Below are positions 46,898 through 55,712 of a stretch of DNA of 64,000 nt, in pieces. Made by a program: the position numbers and the translations under genes. The notes beneath the pieces are model-generated. The model searched no databases. It saw nothing but the letters and a program-made list of their open reading frames with translations, and was not told where the DNA came from. How positions within the stretch are numbered: position 1 is the first letter of the stretch; each line of letters opens with the position of its first letter. Origin of the DNA: Mycolicibacterium komossense (GTDB lineage: Bacteria; Actinomycetota; Actinomycetes; Mycobacteriales; Mycobacteriaceae); contig NZ_JACKTY010000047.1 of NCBI RefSeq assembly GCF_025822605.1, positions 125,652 to 189,651 of the forward strand, given 5' to 3'.

Positions 46898-48193
46898 ATG
46901 TCGTCGATCAACAGGGTGTACGCGGCTCGGCTCGCGGGTCTGGTGGTCCTGGGCCCCGACGGTGAATCGCTCGGCCGCGTGCGTGATGTCGTCGTGAGCA
47001 TGAGCATCGTCCGTCAGCAGCCCAGGGTCTTGGGCCTGGTCGTCGAATTACTCACGCGCCGAAGAATTTTCGTGCCAATTCTGCGCGTCACCGCCATCGA
47101 ACCGCACGCCGTGACGTTGATAACGGCCAATGTCTCACTGCGCCGCTTCGCCCAGCGCCCCGGTGAAGTCCTGGTGGTTGGGCAGGTGCTCGACACCCGT
47201 GTCCGGGTCAATGACCCCGAACTGCCGCAGCTCCAATCCGTGGATGTCGTCGTCACCGACCTGGGGATCGAACAGATCCGGTCGCGCGACTGGCTCGTCA
47301 CACGGGTCGCGGTGCGCAGCCACCGTCGGCTCGGCCGGCGGACCAACGTGTACGTCATCGACTGGCAGAACGTCCAGGGACTGACGCCGTCGGCACTGGC
47401 GATGCCCGGCCAGGGCGTCGCTCAGCTGCTGCACCAGTTCGAGGAGCAGCGGGCCGTCGAGGTCGCCGACGCGATCCGCGAACTTCCACCCAAGCGCCGC
47501 AACGAGATCGTCAACGCACTCGACGACGAGCGCCTGGCCGACATCCTGCAGGAGTTACCCGAAGACGATCAGACCGACCTTTTGCTGCAGCTCGACACCG
47601 AGCGGGCCGCCGACGTGTTGGAGGCGATGGATCCCGACGACGCGGCCGACCTCCTGGGTGCGATGAACCCGACTCAAGCCGAGGCCTTGCTGGCCCGGAT
47701 GGATCCCGAGGATTCCGATCCGGTCCGTCGACTGCTCAAACACTCCCCCGACACCGCCGGCGGTCTGATGACGTCCGAACCGGTGGTGCTGGCACCCGAC
47801 ACCACCGTCGCGGAAGCACTGGCCCGGGTTCGCGACCCCGACCTGACGCCTGCGTTGTCCTCGCTGGTGTTCGTCGCCCGCCCGCCCACGGCCACGCCCA
47901 CCGGGCGCTATCTGGGCTGCGTCCATCTGCAGCGACTGCTCCGGGAACCGCCGTACTCGCTGGTCAGCGGCATCATCGACAAGGATCTGCCCAACCTCAC
48001 CCCTGAGATGTCCCTTGCTGCGCTGACCCGCTATTTCGCTGCCTACAACCTGGTCTGCGGGCCGGTGGTCGACGAAGAGAGTCACTTGCTGGGCGCAGTG
48101 ACCGTCGACGACGTCCTCGATCACTTACTCCCCCACGACTGGCGCGAACGTGAAGACGAACCCGAGCTACCCGTAGCCGAAGGGGCGACATGA
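46898..48193 (+). CDS. Soluble MgtE N-domain/CBS protein with PRC-barrel-like N-terminus (Rv1232c-type)
   Basis: The protein (431 aa) has a PRC-barrel-like beta region (about 1-170), then the helical superhelix of the Mg2+ channel MgtE (residues about 175-275; VNALDDERLADILQELPEDDQTDLLLQL and VLEAMDPDDAADLL), then two CBS motifs (MTSEPVVLAPDTTVAEAL and GPVVDEESHLLGAVTVDDVLDHLL). The MgtE channel helices are missing, so it cannot transport by itself. It overlaps the DUF1003 membrane gene by ATGA, which may supply the membrane partner. A Mg2+- or nucleotide-sensing role is inferred from domains only. Confidence 0.85.
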   Translation: MSSINRVYAARLAGLVVLGPDGESLGRVRDVVVSMSIVRQQPRVLGLVVELLTRRRIFVPILRVTAIEPHAVTLITANVSLRRFAQRPGEVLVVGQVLDTRVRVNDPELPQLQSVDVVVTDLGIEQIRSRDWLVTRVAVRSHRRLGRRTNVYVIDWQNVQGLTPSALAMPGQGVAQLLHQFEEQRAVEVADAIRELPPKRRNEIVNALDDERLADILQELPEDDQTDLLLQLDTERAADVLEAMDPDDAADLLGAMNPTQAEALLARMDPEDSDPVRRLLKHSPDTAGGLMTSEPVVLAPDTTVAEALARVRDPDLTPALSSLVFVARPPTATPTGRYLGCVHLQRLLREPPYSLVSGIIDKDLPNLTPEMSLAALTRYFAAYNLVCGPVVDEESHLLGAVTVDDVLDHLLPHDWREREDEPELPVAEGAT

Positions 48194-48768
48194 GCGAGCC
48201 CACCACCCGCCAGCGCCTCGACACCCCCCGCAGCTCGCGGCGGCGCTTCACGATCAACATCGACCCGGAGGCCGCGGGCCGGGTCAGCGAGTCGTTCGCA
48301 CGTTTCCTCGGGACCGGCCGGTACCTGCTGATCCAGACCGTTTTCGTCATCGTCTGGATTGCGGTGAATCTCGTCGCGATCTCGTGGCGGTTCGACCCCT
48401 ACCCGTTCATCCTGCTCAACCTGGCGTTTTCCACACAGGCCGCCTACGCAGCGCCGTTGATCCTGTTGGCCCAGAACCGTCAGGAGAATCGGGACCGGGT
48501 CGCACTCGACGAAGACCGGCGCCGCGCCCAGCAGACCAAGGCCGATACCGAGTACCTGGCCCGCGAGCTCGCCGCGCTGCGGTTGGCGGTCGGCGAAGTG
48601 GCCACCCGCGACTACCTGCGACGTGAACTTGAGGAGTTGCGCGAATTGGTCGCGGCGCTGCAGCCGGAGAAGCCGTCCAAACCCTCAAAGTCGAAGCGGC
48701 ACAAGGCGGAAAACAGCGAATCACCGGCTGAGCAGCCCGCCGGGGAGAGCATCGAAAACGTTTCCTGA
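48190..48768 (+). CDS. DUF1003 membrane protein (Rv1231c-type)
   Basis: This 192-aa protein has two helices (about 50-95; YLLIQTVFVIVWIAVNLVAIS and FILLNLAFSTQAAYAAPLILL), the DUF1003 motif AQNRQENRDRVALDEDRRRA, and a C-terminal coiled-coil rich in Glu, Leu and Arg followed by a Lys/Ser/Glu tail. It is coupled to the preceding MgtE-N/CBS gene (ATGA). Function is unknown; the pairing suggests a two-part membrane sensor or channel accessory. Confidence 0.85.
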   Translation: MSEPTTRQRLDTPRSSRRRFTINIDPEAAGRVSESFARFLGTGRYLLIQTVFVIVWIAVNLVAISWRFDPYPFILLNLAFSTQAAYAAPLILLAQNRQENRDRVALDEDRRRAQQTKADTEYLARELAALRLAVGEVATRDYLRRELEELRELVAALQPEKPSKPSKSKRHKAENSESPAEQPAGESIENVS

Positions 48769-48888
48769 TCTGTACCGCGGCTACCGGGCCGACCATTGTT
48801 GCCACAGGGGTCACAAGAGTATGTATGGTGACTTCGTTCACATGGTCTCACCGGATTCCAACCGGCTCACATCGTCAAGGGCGGTCGC

Positions 48889-50235
48889 GTGCGCATAGGG
48901 AGAGGCTTGGGCGCCCACCCGGCCCTCGCGAGCGCACTGGGTTCTGCCCGCAGTCAGATGTCGAAGGCCGGCAGTCGGCCCGTCCTGGGTATTGCTGTGA
49001 TCAGCCCGCTCATCCTCGCGGTCGCAGTGGGAGCGTCCGGTCCGACGGCGTCGGGGCTGGCCACCGCTGCACCGATTCGCGATGCCGACGTGACCCCGTT
49101 GGCGGCCGTCGCACCGGTGCCACCAGAGATGAACGGCCCGACGGTGGTCGCCATCCGCAGGACCCCGACTAACTTCCACATCGCTGCCGCGACGCAGGCG
49201 GCGCCCCCGCCCGCCGTCGTGGTGACCTCGCCCGGAGCCCTGCGGATCCCGGCGATGGCGCTGAGCGCCTACCGCAACGCGGAGGCGATGATGGCCCGCG
49301 CCGATCCGGCCTGCGGGATCAGTTGGAACCTGCTGGCCGGTATCGGGCGGATCGAATCGATGCACGCCAACGGCGGCGCGACCGATGCACGCGGCAACCC
49401 GATCCAGCCTATTTACGGCCCTGCGCTCGACGGCACCCTGCCGGGTAACGAGATCATCGTGGCGGGCAGCCAGGCCGGCCGGGTGAGCTATGCCAGGGCG
49501 ATGGGCCCGATGCAGTTCCTGCCCGGCACCTGGTCGCGGTTCGCGTCCGACGGTGACGGTGACGGTAAGGCCGACCCGCAGAACCTGTACGACTCGTCGC
49601 TGGCCGCCGCCCGCTACCTGTGCAGCGGCAACCTGAACCTGCGGGACCCGTCACAGGTGATGACCGCGATCCTGCGCTACAACAACTCCGTCGCCTACGC
49701 CCGCAACGTGTTGGGCTGGGCCGGCGCGTACGCCACCGGCGTCGCACCCGTGGACCTGCCGCCGATCAACGGCCCGGTCCCAGCGATGGGCGACGCACAC
49801 CTGGACAACCCCGAGGGTCTCGGCCCCGGGCTGCCTGCCAATGCGATCGGCCTGCCGGCCGGCGACCCGTTGTCGCAGTTCTCGATCTTCACCCTCGGCC
49901 AGTCCGATGTCGCGAACCAGCTGCCCGTGCCACCGGGGCCGGCTGCCGGAGCCACGCAGACGACCCCGCTGACCGCCCCGTGCGCCATTTTCTGCATCAC
50001 ATCGAATTCTGCTCCCGCCCAGCCGGGACCAGCCGACGCGGTGCCACCGGCCCCGTTCAATCCGTTGACGACGCCGCCGGCAGATGCCGCTCCACCCGCT
50101 CCTGGGGGACTCCCCGGTCTGCCGCCGCCCGCCGCGCCGCCCGCGCCGTTCAACCCCTTCGCACCGCCCCCGCCGCCCGCTCCCGAGCCCGCAGCGCCGC
50201 TGCCGCTGGGACCGGCACCCGGTCCGGCCGCCTGA
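48889..50235 (+). CDS. Secreted lytic murein transglycosylase (MltB/SLT-like, Rv1230c-type)
   Basis: The protein (448 aa) has an N-terminal signal or anchor (about 30-62; PVLGIAVISPLILAVAVGASG), an Ala/Pro linker, and a transglycosylase domain about 115-300 with CGISWNLLAGIGRIESMHA (catalytic Glu in RIES), ARAMGPMQFLPGTWSRFASDGDGDG and an ILRYNNSVAYARNVLGWA motif. The C-terminal 150 residues are Pro/Ala-rich. It cleaves peptidoglycan outside the membrane. GTG 48889 is the start. The 120-bp upstream gap contains GTCAC and GTGAC half-sites spaced about 13 nt apart. Confidence 0.88.
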   Translation: MRIGRGLGAHPALASALGSARSQMSKAGSRPVLGIAVISPLILAVAVGASGPTASGLATAAPIRDADVTPLAAVAPVPPEMNGPTVVAIRRTPTNFHIAAATQAAPPPAVVVTSPGALRIPAMALSAYRNAEAMMARADPACGISWNLLAGIGRIESMHANGGATDARGNPIQPIYGPALDGTLPGNEIIVAGSQAGRVSYARAMGPMQFLPGTWSRFASDGDGDGKADPQNLYDSSLAAARYLCSGNLNLRDPSQVMTAILRYNNSVAYARNVLGWAGAYATGVAPVDLPPINGPVPAMGDAHLDNPEGLGPGLPANAIGLPAGDPLSQFSIFTLGQSDVANQLPVPPGPAAGATQTTPLTAPCAIFCITSNSAPAQPGPADAVPPAPFNPLTTPPADAAPPAPGGLPGLPPPAAPPAPFNPFAPPPPPAPEPAAPLPLGPAPGPAA

Positions 50236-50275
50236 CCTCCGCCCCAGCTCGTCCCTCGCTGCATCGTCGCTGGCC

Positions 50276-50281
50276 TAGACT
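50276..50281 (+). promoter_or_regulatory. -10 box of a short-leader or leaderless promoter for mrp
   Basis: TAGACT ends 8 nt before ATG 50290 and 5 nt before the adjacent GTG 50287. The ATG is therefore the likelier start. Confidence 0.45.
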
Positions 50282-50289
50282 CGGCCGTG

Positions 50290-51429
50290 ATGAGCGACAA
50301 AGAACTTCAGTCGGCAGTGCGCGCCGCGCTGACCAAGGTGATCGACCCCGAACTGCGCAAACCGATCACCGAACTCAACATGGTCGAATCCATCGACGTC
50401 GGTCCCGGCGCCGAGATCCACATCTCGATCCTGCTGACCACAGCCGGCTGCCCGAAGAAGACCGAGATCACCGAACTCGTCGCCAAGGCTGCCACCGACG
50501 TGCCGGGTACCGGCGCCGTCAAGGTGTCCCTCGGCGTGATGAACGACGAGCAGCGCACCGAACTACGCAAACAGCTGCGTGGCGATGCCGCCGAACCGGT
50601 CATCCCGTTCGCCCAGCCAGGCTCGCTGACCAGGGTGTATGCCGTCGCCTCCGGTAAAGGCGGGGTCGGCAAATCGAGCGTCACGGTCAACCTGGCCGCC
50701 GCCATGGCCGCGCGCGGCCTCTCGGTCGGCCTGCTGGACGCCGACATCTACGGCCACAGCGTGCCGCGGATGATGGGTACCGACGAACGGCCCACCCAAG
50801 TCGAGTCGATGATCCTGCCACCCATCGCCCACGACGTGAAGGTCATCTCGATCGCCCAGTTCACCCAGGGGAACACCCCGGTCGTGTGGCGCGGGCCGAT
50901 GCTGCACCGCGCGCTGCAGCAGTTCCTCGCCGACGTGTACTGGGGTGATCTGGACATCCTGCTGCTGGACCTGCCACCCGGTACCGGCGATGTGGCCATC
51001 TCCATCGCCCAGCTGGTGCCCAGCGCGGAGATCCTGGTGGTGACGACACCGCAGCTGGCCGCCGCCGAAGTGGCCGAGCGCGCGGGCGCGATCGCGTTGC
51101 AGACCCGTCAGCGGGTCGCCGGCGTGGTGGAGAACATGGCCGGACTGGTGCTGCCCGACGGGTCCACCATGCAGATATTCGGTGAAGGCGGCGGTCAACG
51201 GGTCGCGGAGTCGTTGTCGCGGGTGGTGGGCGCCGACGTGCCGCTGCTCGGCCAGGTACCTCTGGACCCGGCGCTGGTCGCGGCCGGCGATTCCGGGGTG
51301 CCACTGGTGCTCAGCGCGCCGGATTCCGCGGCGGGCAAGGAGCTGCAGAAAATCGCCGACAGTCTGTCCTCGCGGCGACGCGGCCTGGCCGGAATGTCGC
51401 TGGGATTGGACACTGCCAGGCGAGGTTAG
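50290..51429 (+). CDS. mrp: Mrp/NBP35-family iron-sulfur cluster carrier ATPase
   Basis: The protein (379 aa) has an N-terminal MIP18/DUF59 domain (about 5-95; VIDPELRKPITELNMVESIDV) and a deviant Walker A ATPase domain (VASGKGGVGKSSVTVNLAAAMA, DADIYGHSVPRMMG, DLPPGTGDVAISIAQL). It delivers Fe-S clusters to apo-proteins. In well-studied members a CxxC after the NM(S/A) motif binds the bridging cluster. Here the segment reads ENMAGLVLPDGSTMQIFGEGGG with no cysteine, which I believe is common in actinobacterial Mrp. It is convergent with tatB. Confidence 0.9.
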   Translation: MSDKELQSAVRAALTKVIDPELRKPITELNMVESIDVGPGAEIHISILLTTAGCPKKTEITELVAKAATDVPGTGAVKVSLGVMNDEQRTELRKQLRGDAAEPVIPFAQPGSLTRVYAVASGKGGVGKSSVTVNLAAAMAARGLSVGLLDADIYGHSVPRMMGTDERPTQVESMILPPIAHDVKVISIAQFTQGNTPVVWRGPMLHRALQQFLADVYWGDLDILLLDLPPGTGDVAISIAQLVPSAEILVVTTPQLAAAEVAERAGAIALQTRQRVAGVVENMAGLVLPDGSTMQIFGEGGGQRVAESLSRVVGADVPLLGQVPLDPALVAAGDSGVPLVLSAPDSAAGKELQKIADSLSSRRRGLAGMSLGLDTARRG

Positions 51430-51471
51430 TCAGTTCGGCGACGGCGGGTTTGGCTGAGCAGGACTACCGGA

Positions 51472-51915
51472 CTAGGTGGCGTCGCTGTCGAACGGGGTGG
51501 GACGATCGCCAGGCGGCTGCGAGGTCTCGGCGGGCGGGGCGGCCGGAGAGCGTAGTGCGGCCGACGGAGGCACCACGATGTCGGCGGGCTTCTCCGCCGC
51601 GTTGTCGACCGCTTTGGTCCCGTCGAAGTTCCCGGTGAGGAACGAATCATCGCCGTCGAGAAGGTGTTTCGTGATCGCGGCGCGCGGCGTCATTCCGCGC
51701 AACTTCTGCAGCTCGCTCAACGGCTGCCGTAGATCCTCGAACTCCGGACCGAGATCATCTCTTAGCTGGCTGGTGGCCCCACTGATGTAGTCGCGGGCCT
51801 GTTTGACGGTGTTGGCGGTCCAGCGGATCGCTCCGGGCAGTCGTTCGGGGCCGAGCACAACCAGGCCGATGATGACCAACACCAGCATCTCGCCCCAGCC
51901 GAGGTTGGCGAACAC
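51472..51915 (-). CDS. tatB: Sec-independent twin-arginine translocase subunit TatB
   Basis: This 147-aa protein has an N-terminal helix (MFANLGWGEMLVLVIIG) followed by the GPERLP hinge, an amphipathic helix (IRWTANTVKQARDYISG), and a variable Pro/Ala-rich tail. It forms the Tat receptor with TatC. Position 1 bp after htrA in the same direction agrees with the mycobacterial order sigE-rseA-htrA-tatB. The start is GTG 51915. Confidence 0.92.
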   Translation of the reverse strand: MFANLGWGEMLVLVIIGLVVLGPERLPGAIRWTANTVKQARDYISGATSQLRDDLGPEFEDLRQPLSELQKLRGMTPRAAITKHLLDGDDSFLTGNFDGTKAVDNAAEKPADIVVPPSAALRSPAAPPAETSQPPGDRPTPFDSDAT

Positions 51916-51916
51916 C

Positions 51917-53425
51917 TCAGCTGTCCGGCGTCGGGGTCACCATCAACGTCACGTGCCGGCCGTCGCGGACGACCTCGATCGGCGATGCCTGACCGATGGG
52001 CAACTGACGCACCGCCACAGTCATCTCGTCGGCATCGGCGACCGTGCGGTTGCCGACCTTGACCACGACGTCGTTCTCCAGCAGCCCGGCCTTGTCGGCG
52101 GGACCGCCGGCTTTGACGTTGGCCACCTGGGCCCCGGACGCCAGATCGTTGCTGACCGAGCGCGCGCTGAGGCCCAGCGTCGGGTGCTGAATCTTGCCGT
52201 CCTTGATCAAAGCCTGCGCGACCTGCTTGACCTCGTTGACGGGGATGGCGAAGCCCAAGCCGCTGGCACTGTCCGACAGCGACTTGCCCGCGGTGTTGAT
52301 GCCGATGACATGGGCGTCCATATCGATGAGCGGTCCACCGGAGTTGCCGTGGTTGATCGACGCGTCGGTCTGGATACCGTCGATCACGGTGTCGGTGTCC
52401 GAACCGTCCCCGGAAAGCGGGATCGGGCGGTGCAGTGCGCTGACGATGCCGTGCGTGACGGTGCTGCGCAGGCCGAGCGGGGAGCCCGCGGCGATGACCT
52501 CTTCGCCGACCTGCACCTTGTCTGAGTCACCGAGCTGCGCCACCGTCAGGTTGTCGACATTGTCGACCTTGAGCACCGCGAGATCGGTCTTCGGATCGCG
52601 CCCGACCAGGTTGGCCGGCGCCTCCTTGCCGTCGTTGAACACGACGGTCATCTTGTACTGGCTGGGGTTGGTCGCCGCCTCGGAGATGACGTGATTGTTG
52701 GTCACGATGTACCCGCGGCCGTCGATGACGACGCCTGAGCCCTGCGAACCTTCCTGATCGCTGACCGCTTCGATGGTCACCACCGAGTTGGCGACCGACG
52801 AGGCGACCTGCGCGAACCGCCCGGTGGGCATATCGCCGGAGTCGTGGGTGGACAGCGTGACCTTGGACGTGGTGAACGCCTCGACGACTTCGGCCGTCTT
52901 GCGGCCCACCCAGCCACCGGCCAGGCCGATGACGAGCGCGACCACTCCGAGGATCGCCAGAGCGGTGTAGGACACCTTCCCGCCGAAGAGGACATCACGC
53001 ACGCCGAGCTTGCCGCTGGGGCCGCTGACGACCTCCGGGGCGGCTTCGCTGACCGCCGGGGTACCCAGCGCGGCGGGCGCCGACGGATCACGCCACGGAT
53101 CGTCAGGCTCGTCGAGGCCCTTGTCACGTTCGGCGTCGAGGGCGCCGGCGTCCACGGGGTGACGCTGCAGCGACTCACCACCTAGGTAGGGCCGGCCGAA
53201 GGCCTCTTCCAGAACAGGGTCCGGCGGCTGATCGCGGGGCTCGTACTGGTCGCCGTCCTTGAACTTCTTCGACCTGAGGTCCTCGGCGACAAAGGAACCG
53301 TCGACACCCTGCGGCCGCCCGAACGTGCGGCGGGACGCGTCGTCTACCGGTGGTCGTGAGACGGGACGGGGCGCCAGACGAGGGCCAGCCGACCCCGGGG
53401 CGGAGTTGTCCTGATTGGAACTCAA
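51917..53425 (-). CDS. htrA: Membrane-anchored serine protease HtrA (DegP/HtrA1-like)
   Basis: From TTG 53425 the protein is 502 aa. A long cytosolic N-terminus precedes one helix (YTALAILGVVALVIGLAGGWVG), a trypsin-like domain with the catalytic triad in TNNHVI, TDLAVLKVDN and GNSGGPLID, and a PDZ domain (ANVKAGGPADKAGLLENDVVVKVG). It degrades or refolds damaged envelope proteins and in mycobacteria belongs to the SigE stress module. The TTG has AGAGGAT directly upstream; a longer reading to 53500 lacks such support. It follows rseA by 76 bp. Confidence 0.92.
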   Translation of the reverse strand: MSSNQDNSAPGSAGPRLAPRPVSRPPVDDASRRTFGRPQGVDGSFVAEDLRSKKFKDGDQYEPRDQPPDPVLEEAFGRPYLGGESLQRHPVDAGALDAERDKGLDEPDDPWRDPSAPAALGTPAVSEAAPEVVSGPSGKLGVRDVLFGGKVSYTALAILGVVALVIGLAGGWVGRKTAEVVEAFTTSKVTLSTHDSGDMPTGRFAQVASSVANSVVTIEAVSDQEGSQGSGVVIDGRGYIVTNNHVISEAATNPSQYKMTVVFNDGKEAPANLVGRDPKTDLAVLKVDNVDNLTVAQLGDSDKVQVGEEVIAAGSPLGLRSTVTHGIVSALHRPIPLSGDGSDTDTVIDGIQTDASINHGNSGGPLIDMDAHVIGINTAGKSLSDSASGLGFAIPVNEVKQVAQALIKDGKIQHPTLGLSARSVSNDLASGAQVANVKAGGPADKAGLLENDVVVKVGNRTVADADEMTVAVRQLPIGQASPIEVVRDGRHVTLMVTPTPDS

Positions 53426-53501
53426 ATCATCCTCTTCTGCAGCGAGGGCTCTACTTAGCGCAAGCGCCGCTACCCGTGGGCCGGGTCCGGCACGCTCCAC
53501 C

Positions 53502-53903
53502 CTACCGGCGACGACGCCGACTACGGTCCGCGTCGTCAGCTAACTCGCCGGTCAGCGGACCCACAGCATCGTCAGGTGGCGTCACAGGGGCATGCGGAAT
53601 CTGCGACAGCATCCCGAGCAGCGTGCTGGGGATGTTGACCGGACAGGAGTCGCGCAATGCGGAGCGCGCTTGCCGCTGGGCGTCCACCTCGGCGCCACAC
53701 TGCCCGCACAACGACAGATGGTGCGCGGCGCGCAAGTGCGCGTTCATCCGCAGCTCGCCGTCCACAAACGCGGCGATGGCTTCGGTGGAAAGATGCTCGG
53801 TGGAGCCGAAACGCCTGGCCCCGACGGGTGCGTCGCTCTGCGATGCGAACTGAGCGGGAAGCCAGGAGAACGCCCGACGGAACACATGTCCCCGGTCGAA
53901 CAT
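53502..53903 (-). CDS. rseA: Anti-sigma-E factor RseA (zinc-binding anti-sigma)
   Basis: This 133-aa protein has a ZAS-type anti-sigma domain: the N-terminal RRAFSWLPAQFASQSDAPVGA, then EHLSTEAIAAFVDGELRMNAHLRAAHHL, and the H-x3-C-x2-C motif at His62, Cys66 and Cys69. It holds SigE inactive; redox change or phosphorylation-driven proteolysis releases it in other mycobacteria. ATG 53903 is preceded by GGAAGGGGG. Longer readings extend only into the 131-bp sigE-rseA gap. The C-terminus ends in a basic RSRRRRR cluster. Confidence 0.92.
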   Translation of the reverse strand: MFDRGHVFRRAFSWLPAQFASQSDAPVGARRFGSTEHLSTEAIAAFVDGELRMNAHLRAAHHLSLCGQCGAEVDAQRQARSALRDSCPVNIPSTLLGMLSQIPHAPVTPPDDAVGPLTGELADDADRSRRRRR

Positions 53904-54034
53904 CACCGGCCCCCTTCCTGCCCAGTCCTGGGCCTGTCCACAGGCGCCCGAAGGTTTCTTACGATTTATTAACGACGCCTCTTCGAATGTAGCGCGCGAA
54001 CGGCCGTAAGACACCGCAAGACAGGGGTTGTCGG

Positions 54035-54793
54035 TCAAGCTGAATTGGCGGCGATGCCAGAATCCTGTGGATGTGCTGCCAGATAGTCGCGAAGCGCCTG
54101 GCGGCCGCGGTGGATCCGGCTGCGGACAGTACCCAGCTTCACCCCCAGCGTCGCGCCGATCTCCTCGTAGGACAAACCTTCGATATCGCACAGGACGACC
54201 GCGGCGCGGAACTCCGGCGGGAGTGAGTCCAGAGCGGCCTGCAGATCAGGTCCGAGCCTCGAGTCGTGATAGATCTGCTCGGGGTTCGGCTCATCGGCGG
54301 GCACCCTGTCGTAGTCCTCGGGCAGCGCTTCCATCCGGATACGGCTGCGACGCCGGACCATGTCGAGAAAGAGGTTGGTGGTGATGCGGTGCAGCCAGCC
54401 CTCGAACGTGCCCGGCTGGTAGTTCTGCACGGACCGGAACACACGGATGAACGTCTCCTGCGTGAGGTCTTCGGCGTCGTGCTGATTGCCGGAGAGGCGG
54501 TACGCCAGCCGGTACACCCGGTCCGCGTGCTGGCGGACCAGCTCGTCCCATGACGGCATCGATGAGACATCGCCCGTCGCGTCGAAAACCGCAGTTCCCT
54601 GCAGCTCGTCCGACGGCTCCACCCATCCCGACTCATCGTGCTGTTCGAGAGTGGGCATCTTGGCGCGGGCCAGCATTGTGTTGGTCGTCAGACCCTCCTG
54701 GTCAGGACTGCCGAATCGGGCCGGCAGGTCATTGTCCCGCACAACATGGAGATCCTCTGGGCTATTCCCGTTCCGAAAACCTCCACGTTCCAT
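54035..54793 (-). CDS. sigE: ECF sigma factor SigE
   Basis: The protein (252 aa) has a variable N-terminus (1-85) and region 2 (PSWDELVRQHADRVYRLAYRLSGNQHDAEDLTQETFIRVF, with WLHRITTNLFLDMVRRR) and region 4 (SLPPEFRAAVVLCDIEGLSYEEIGATLGVKLGTVRSRIHRGRQALRDYL). It directs transcription of envelope, heat and oxidative stress genes. ATG 54793 gives the full-length form; an internal ATG giving MPTLEQHDESG is a possible shorter isoform. Upstream on the minus strand, TTTCTCAGGGAAAG resembles an MprA-type box, but I am not sure of it. Confidence 0.93.
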   Translation of the reverse strand: MERGGFRNGNSPEDLHVVRDNDLPARFGSPDQEGLTTNTMLARAKMPTLEQHDESGWVEPSDELQGTAVFDATGDVSSMPSWDELVRQHADRVYRLAYRLSGNQHDAEDLTQETFIRVFRSVQNYQPGTFEGWLHRITTNLFLDMVRRRSRIRMEALPEDYDRVPADEPNPEQIYHDSRLGPDLQAALDSLPPEFRAAVVLCDIEGLSYEEIGATLGVKLGTVRSRIHRGRQALRDYLAAHPQDSGIAANSA

Positions 54794-54991
54794 GCGCCAT
54801 ACCGTCCCCTAATGGCGTGTGGCGCGCATATGAGCAAACTTAACTTTCCCTGAGAAAGGCTTGCACAGGGCCCTTACGCTGGGGAGATAGGAAACATCAC
54901 AAATCGGTGACGGCGACCCGATCGGCGTGTCGCCGAGGCCGGGCGCGGCCGGTTGCGGGCGCGCCTGCTCAACGCCTCCTGCGCTTGCCTC

Positions 54992-54997
54992 TACGCT
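54992..54997 (+). promoter_or_regulatory. -10 box of a leaderless promoter for the O-methyltransferase gene
   Basis: TACGCT ends 6 nt before ATG 55004. It lies inside the longer in-frame reading from 54,953, which argues against that upstream start. Confidence 0.5.
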
Positions 54998-55003
54998 GCG
55001 GGA

Positions 55004-55669
55004 ATGGCCTCTGCAGATGAATCACCCGGCCACAGCCGGGCCAGTCTGGCCGAATCGCTGGTGGCGCACGCCGAGGGCTCGATCTCCGAGGATTCCGTGC
55101 TTGCCGCAGCCCGCGAGCGTGCCGACGATATCGGAGCCGGGGCCGTCACCCCTGCCGTCGGGGCGCTGTTGTCGATGCTGGCCAGGCTCAGCGGCGGCAA
55201 AGCTGTCGTGGAGGTCGGGACAGGTGCCGGCGTCAGCGGCCTGTGGCTGCTGTCGGGGATGCGCGAGGACGGGGTCCTGACGACCATCGATATCGAGCCC
55301 GAGCACCAGCGGATCGCCAAGCAGGGGTTCGTGCAGGGTGGCATCGGGCCGTCGCGCACCCGGTTGATCAGCGGCCGGGCCCAGGAAGTCCTCACCCGAC
55401 TCGCCGACGAGTCCTACGACCTGGTGTTCATCGACGCCGAGCCCGCTGATCAGCCCGATTTCGTCATCGAAGGCATTCGCCTGCTGCGCCCCGGTGGCGT
55501 CATCGTGGTCCACCGCGCGGCGCTGGGCGGCCGCGCCGGTGACCCCGCCGCACAGGACGCCGAGGTGGCCGCGGTCCGCGAGGCCGCCCGGCTCATCGCG
55601 GAGGACGAACGCTTCTCACCGGTACTCGTGCCACTCGGGGACGGCATCCTCGCCGCGGCCCGGGACTGA
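55004..55669 (+). CDS. Class I O-methyltransferase (Rv1220c-type, catechol-OMT fold)
   Basis: The enzyme (221 aa) has the OMT-3 family N-terminus (SLAESLVAHAEGSISED), SAM-binding VVEVGTGAGVSGLWLLSGM, an acidic TTIDIEPEHQRIAKQGF, and VFIDAEPADQPDFVIEGIRLLRPGGVIVVH. It transfers methyl from SAM to a hydroxyl of an unidentified small molecule. It is divergent from sigE, with 210 bp between start codons. ATG 55004 fits the leaderless promoter at 54,992. Confidence 0.87.
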   Translation: MASADESPGHSRASLAESLVAHAEGSISEDSVLAAARERADDIGAGAVTPAVGALLSMLARLSGGKAVVEVGTGAGVSGLWLLSGMREDGVLTTIDIEPEHQRIAKQGFVQGGIGPSRTRLISGRAQEVLTRLADESYDLVFIDAEPADQPDFVIEGIRLLRPGGVIVVHRAALGGRAGDPAAQDAEVAAVREAARLIAEDERFSPVLVPLGDGILAAARD

Positions 55670-55712
55670 CCCGCGGTGGCGCCCACACGCGGAGTCGGGT
55701 AGCAAAGTAGCG

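Noticed and set aside
48815..48840. GTCAC...GTGAC half-sites before the transglycosylase gene, considered as a CRP-type site
   Set aside because: Orientation and spacing do not match TGTGA-N6-TCACA, and no second copy was found.
54845..54865. MprA-type box upstream of sigE
   Set aside because: Only a partial TCTCAGGG resemblance is seen; I could not place two well-spaced repeats, so it is mentioned only as a possibility under sigE.
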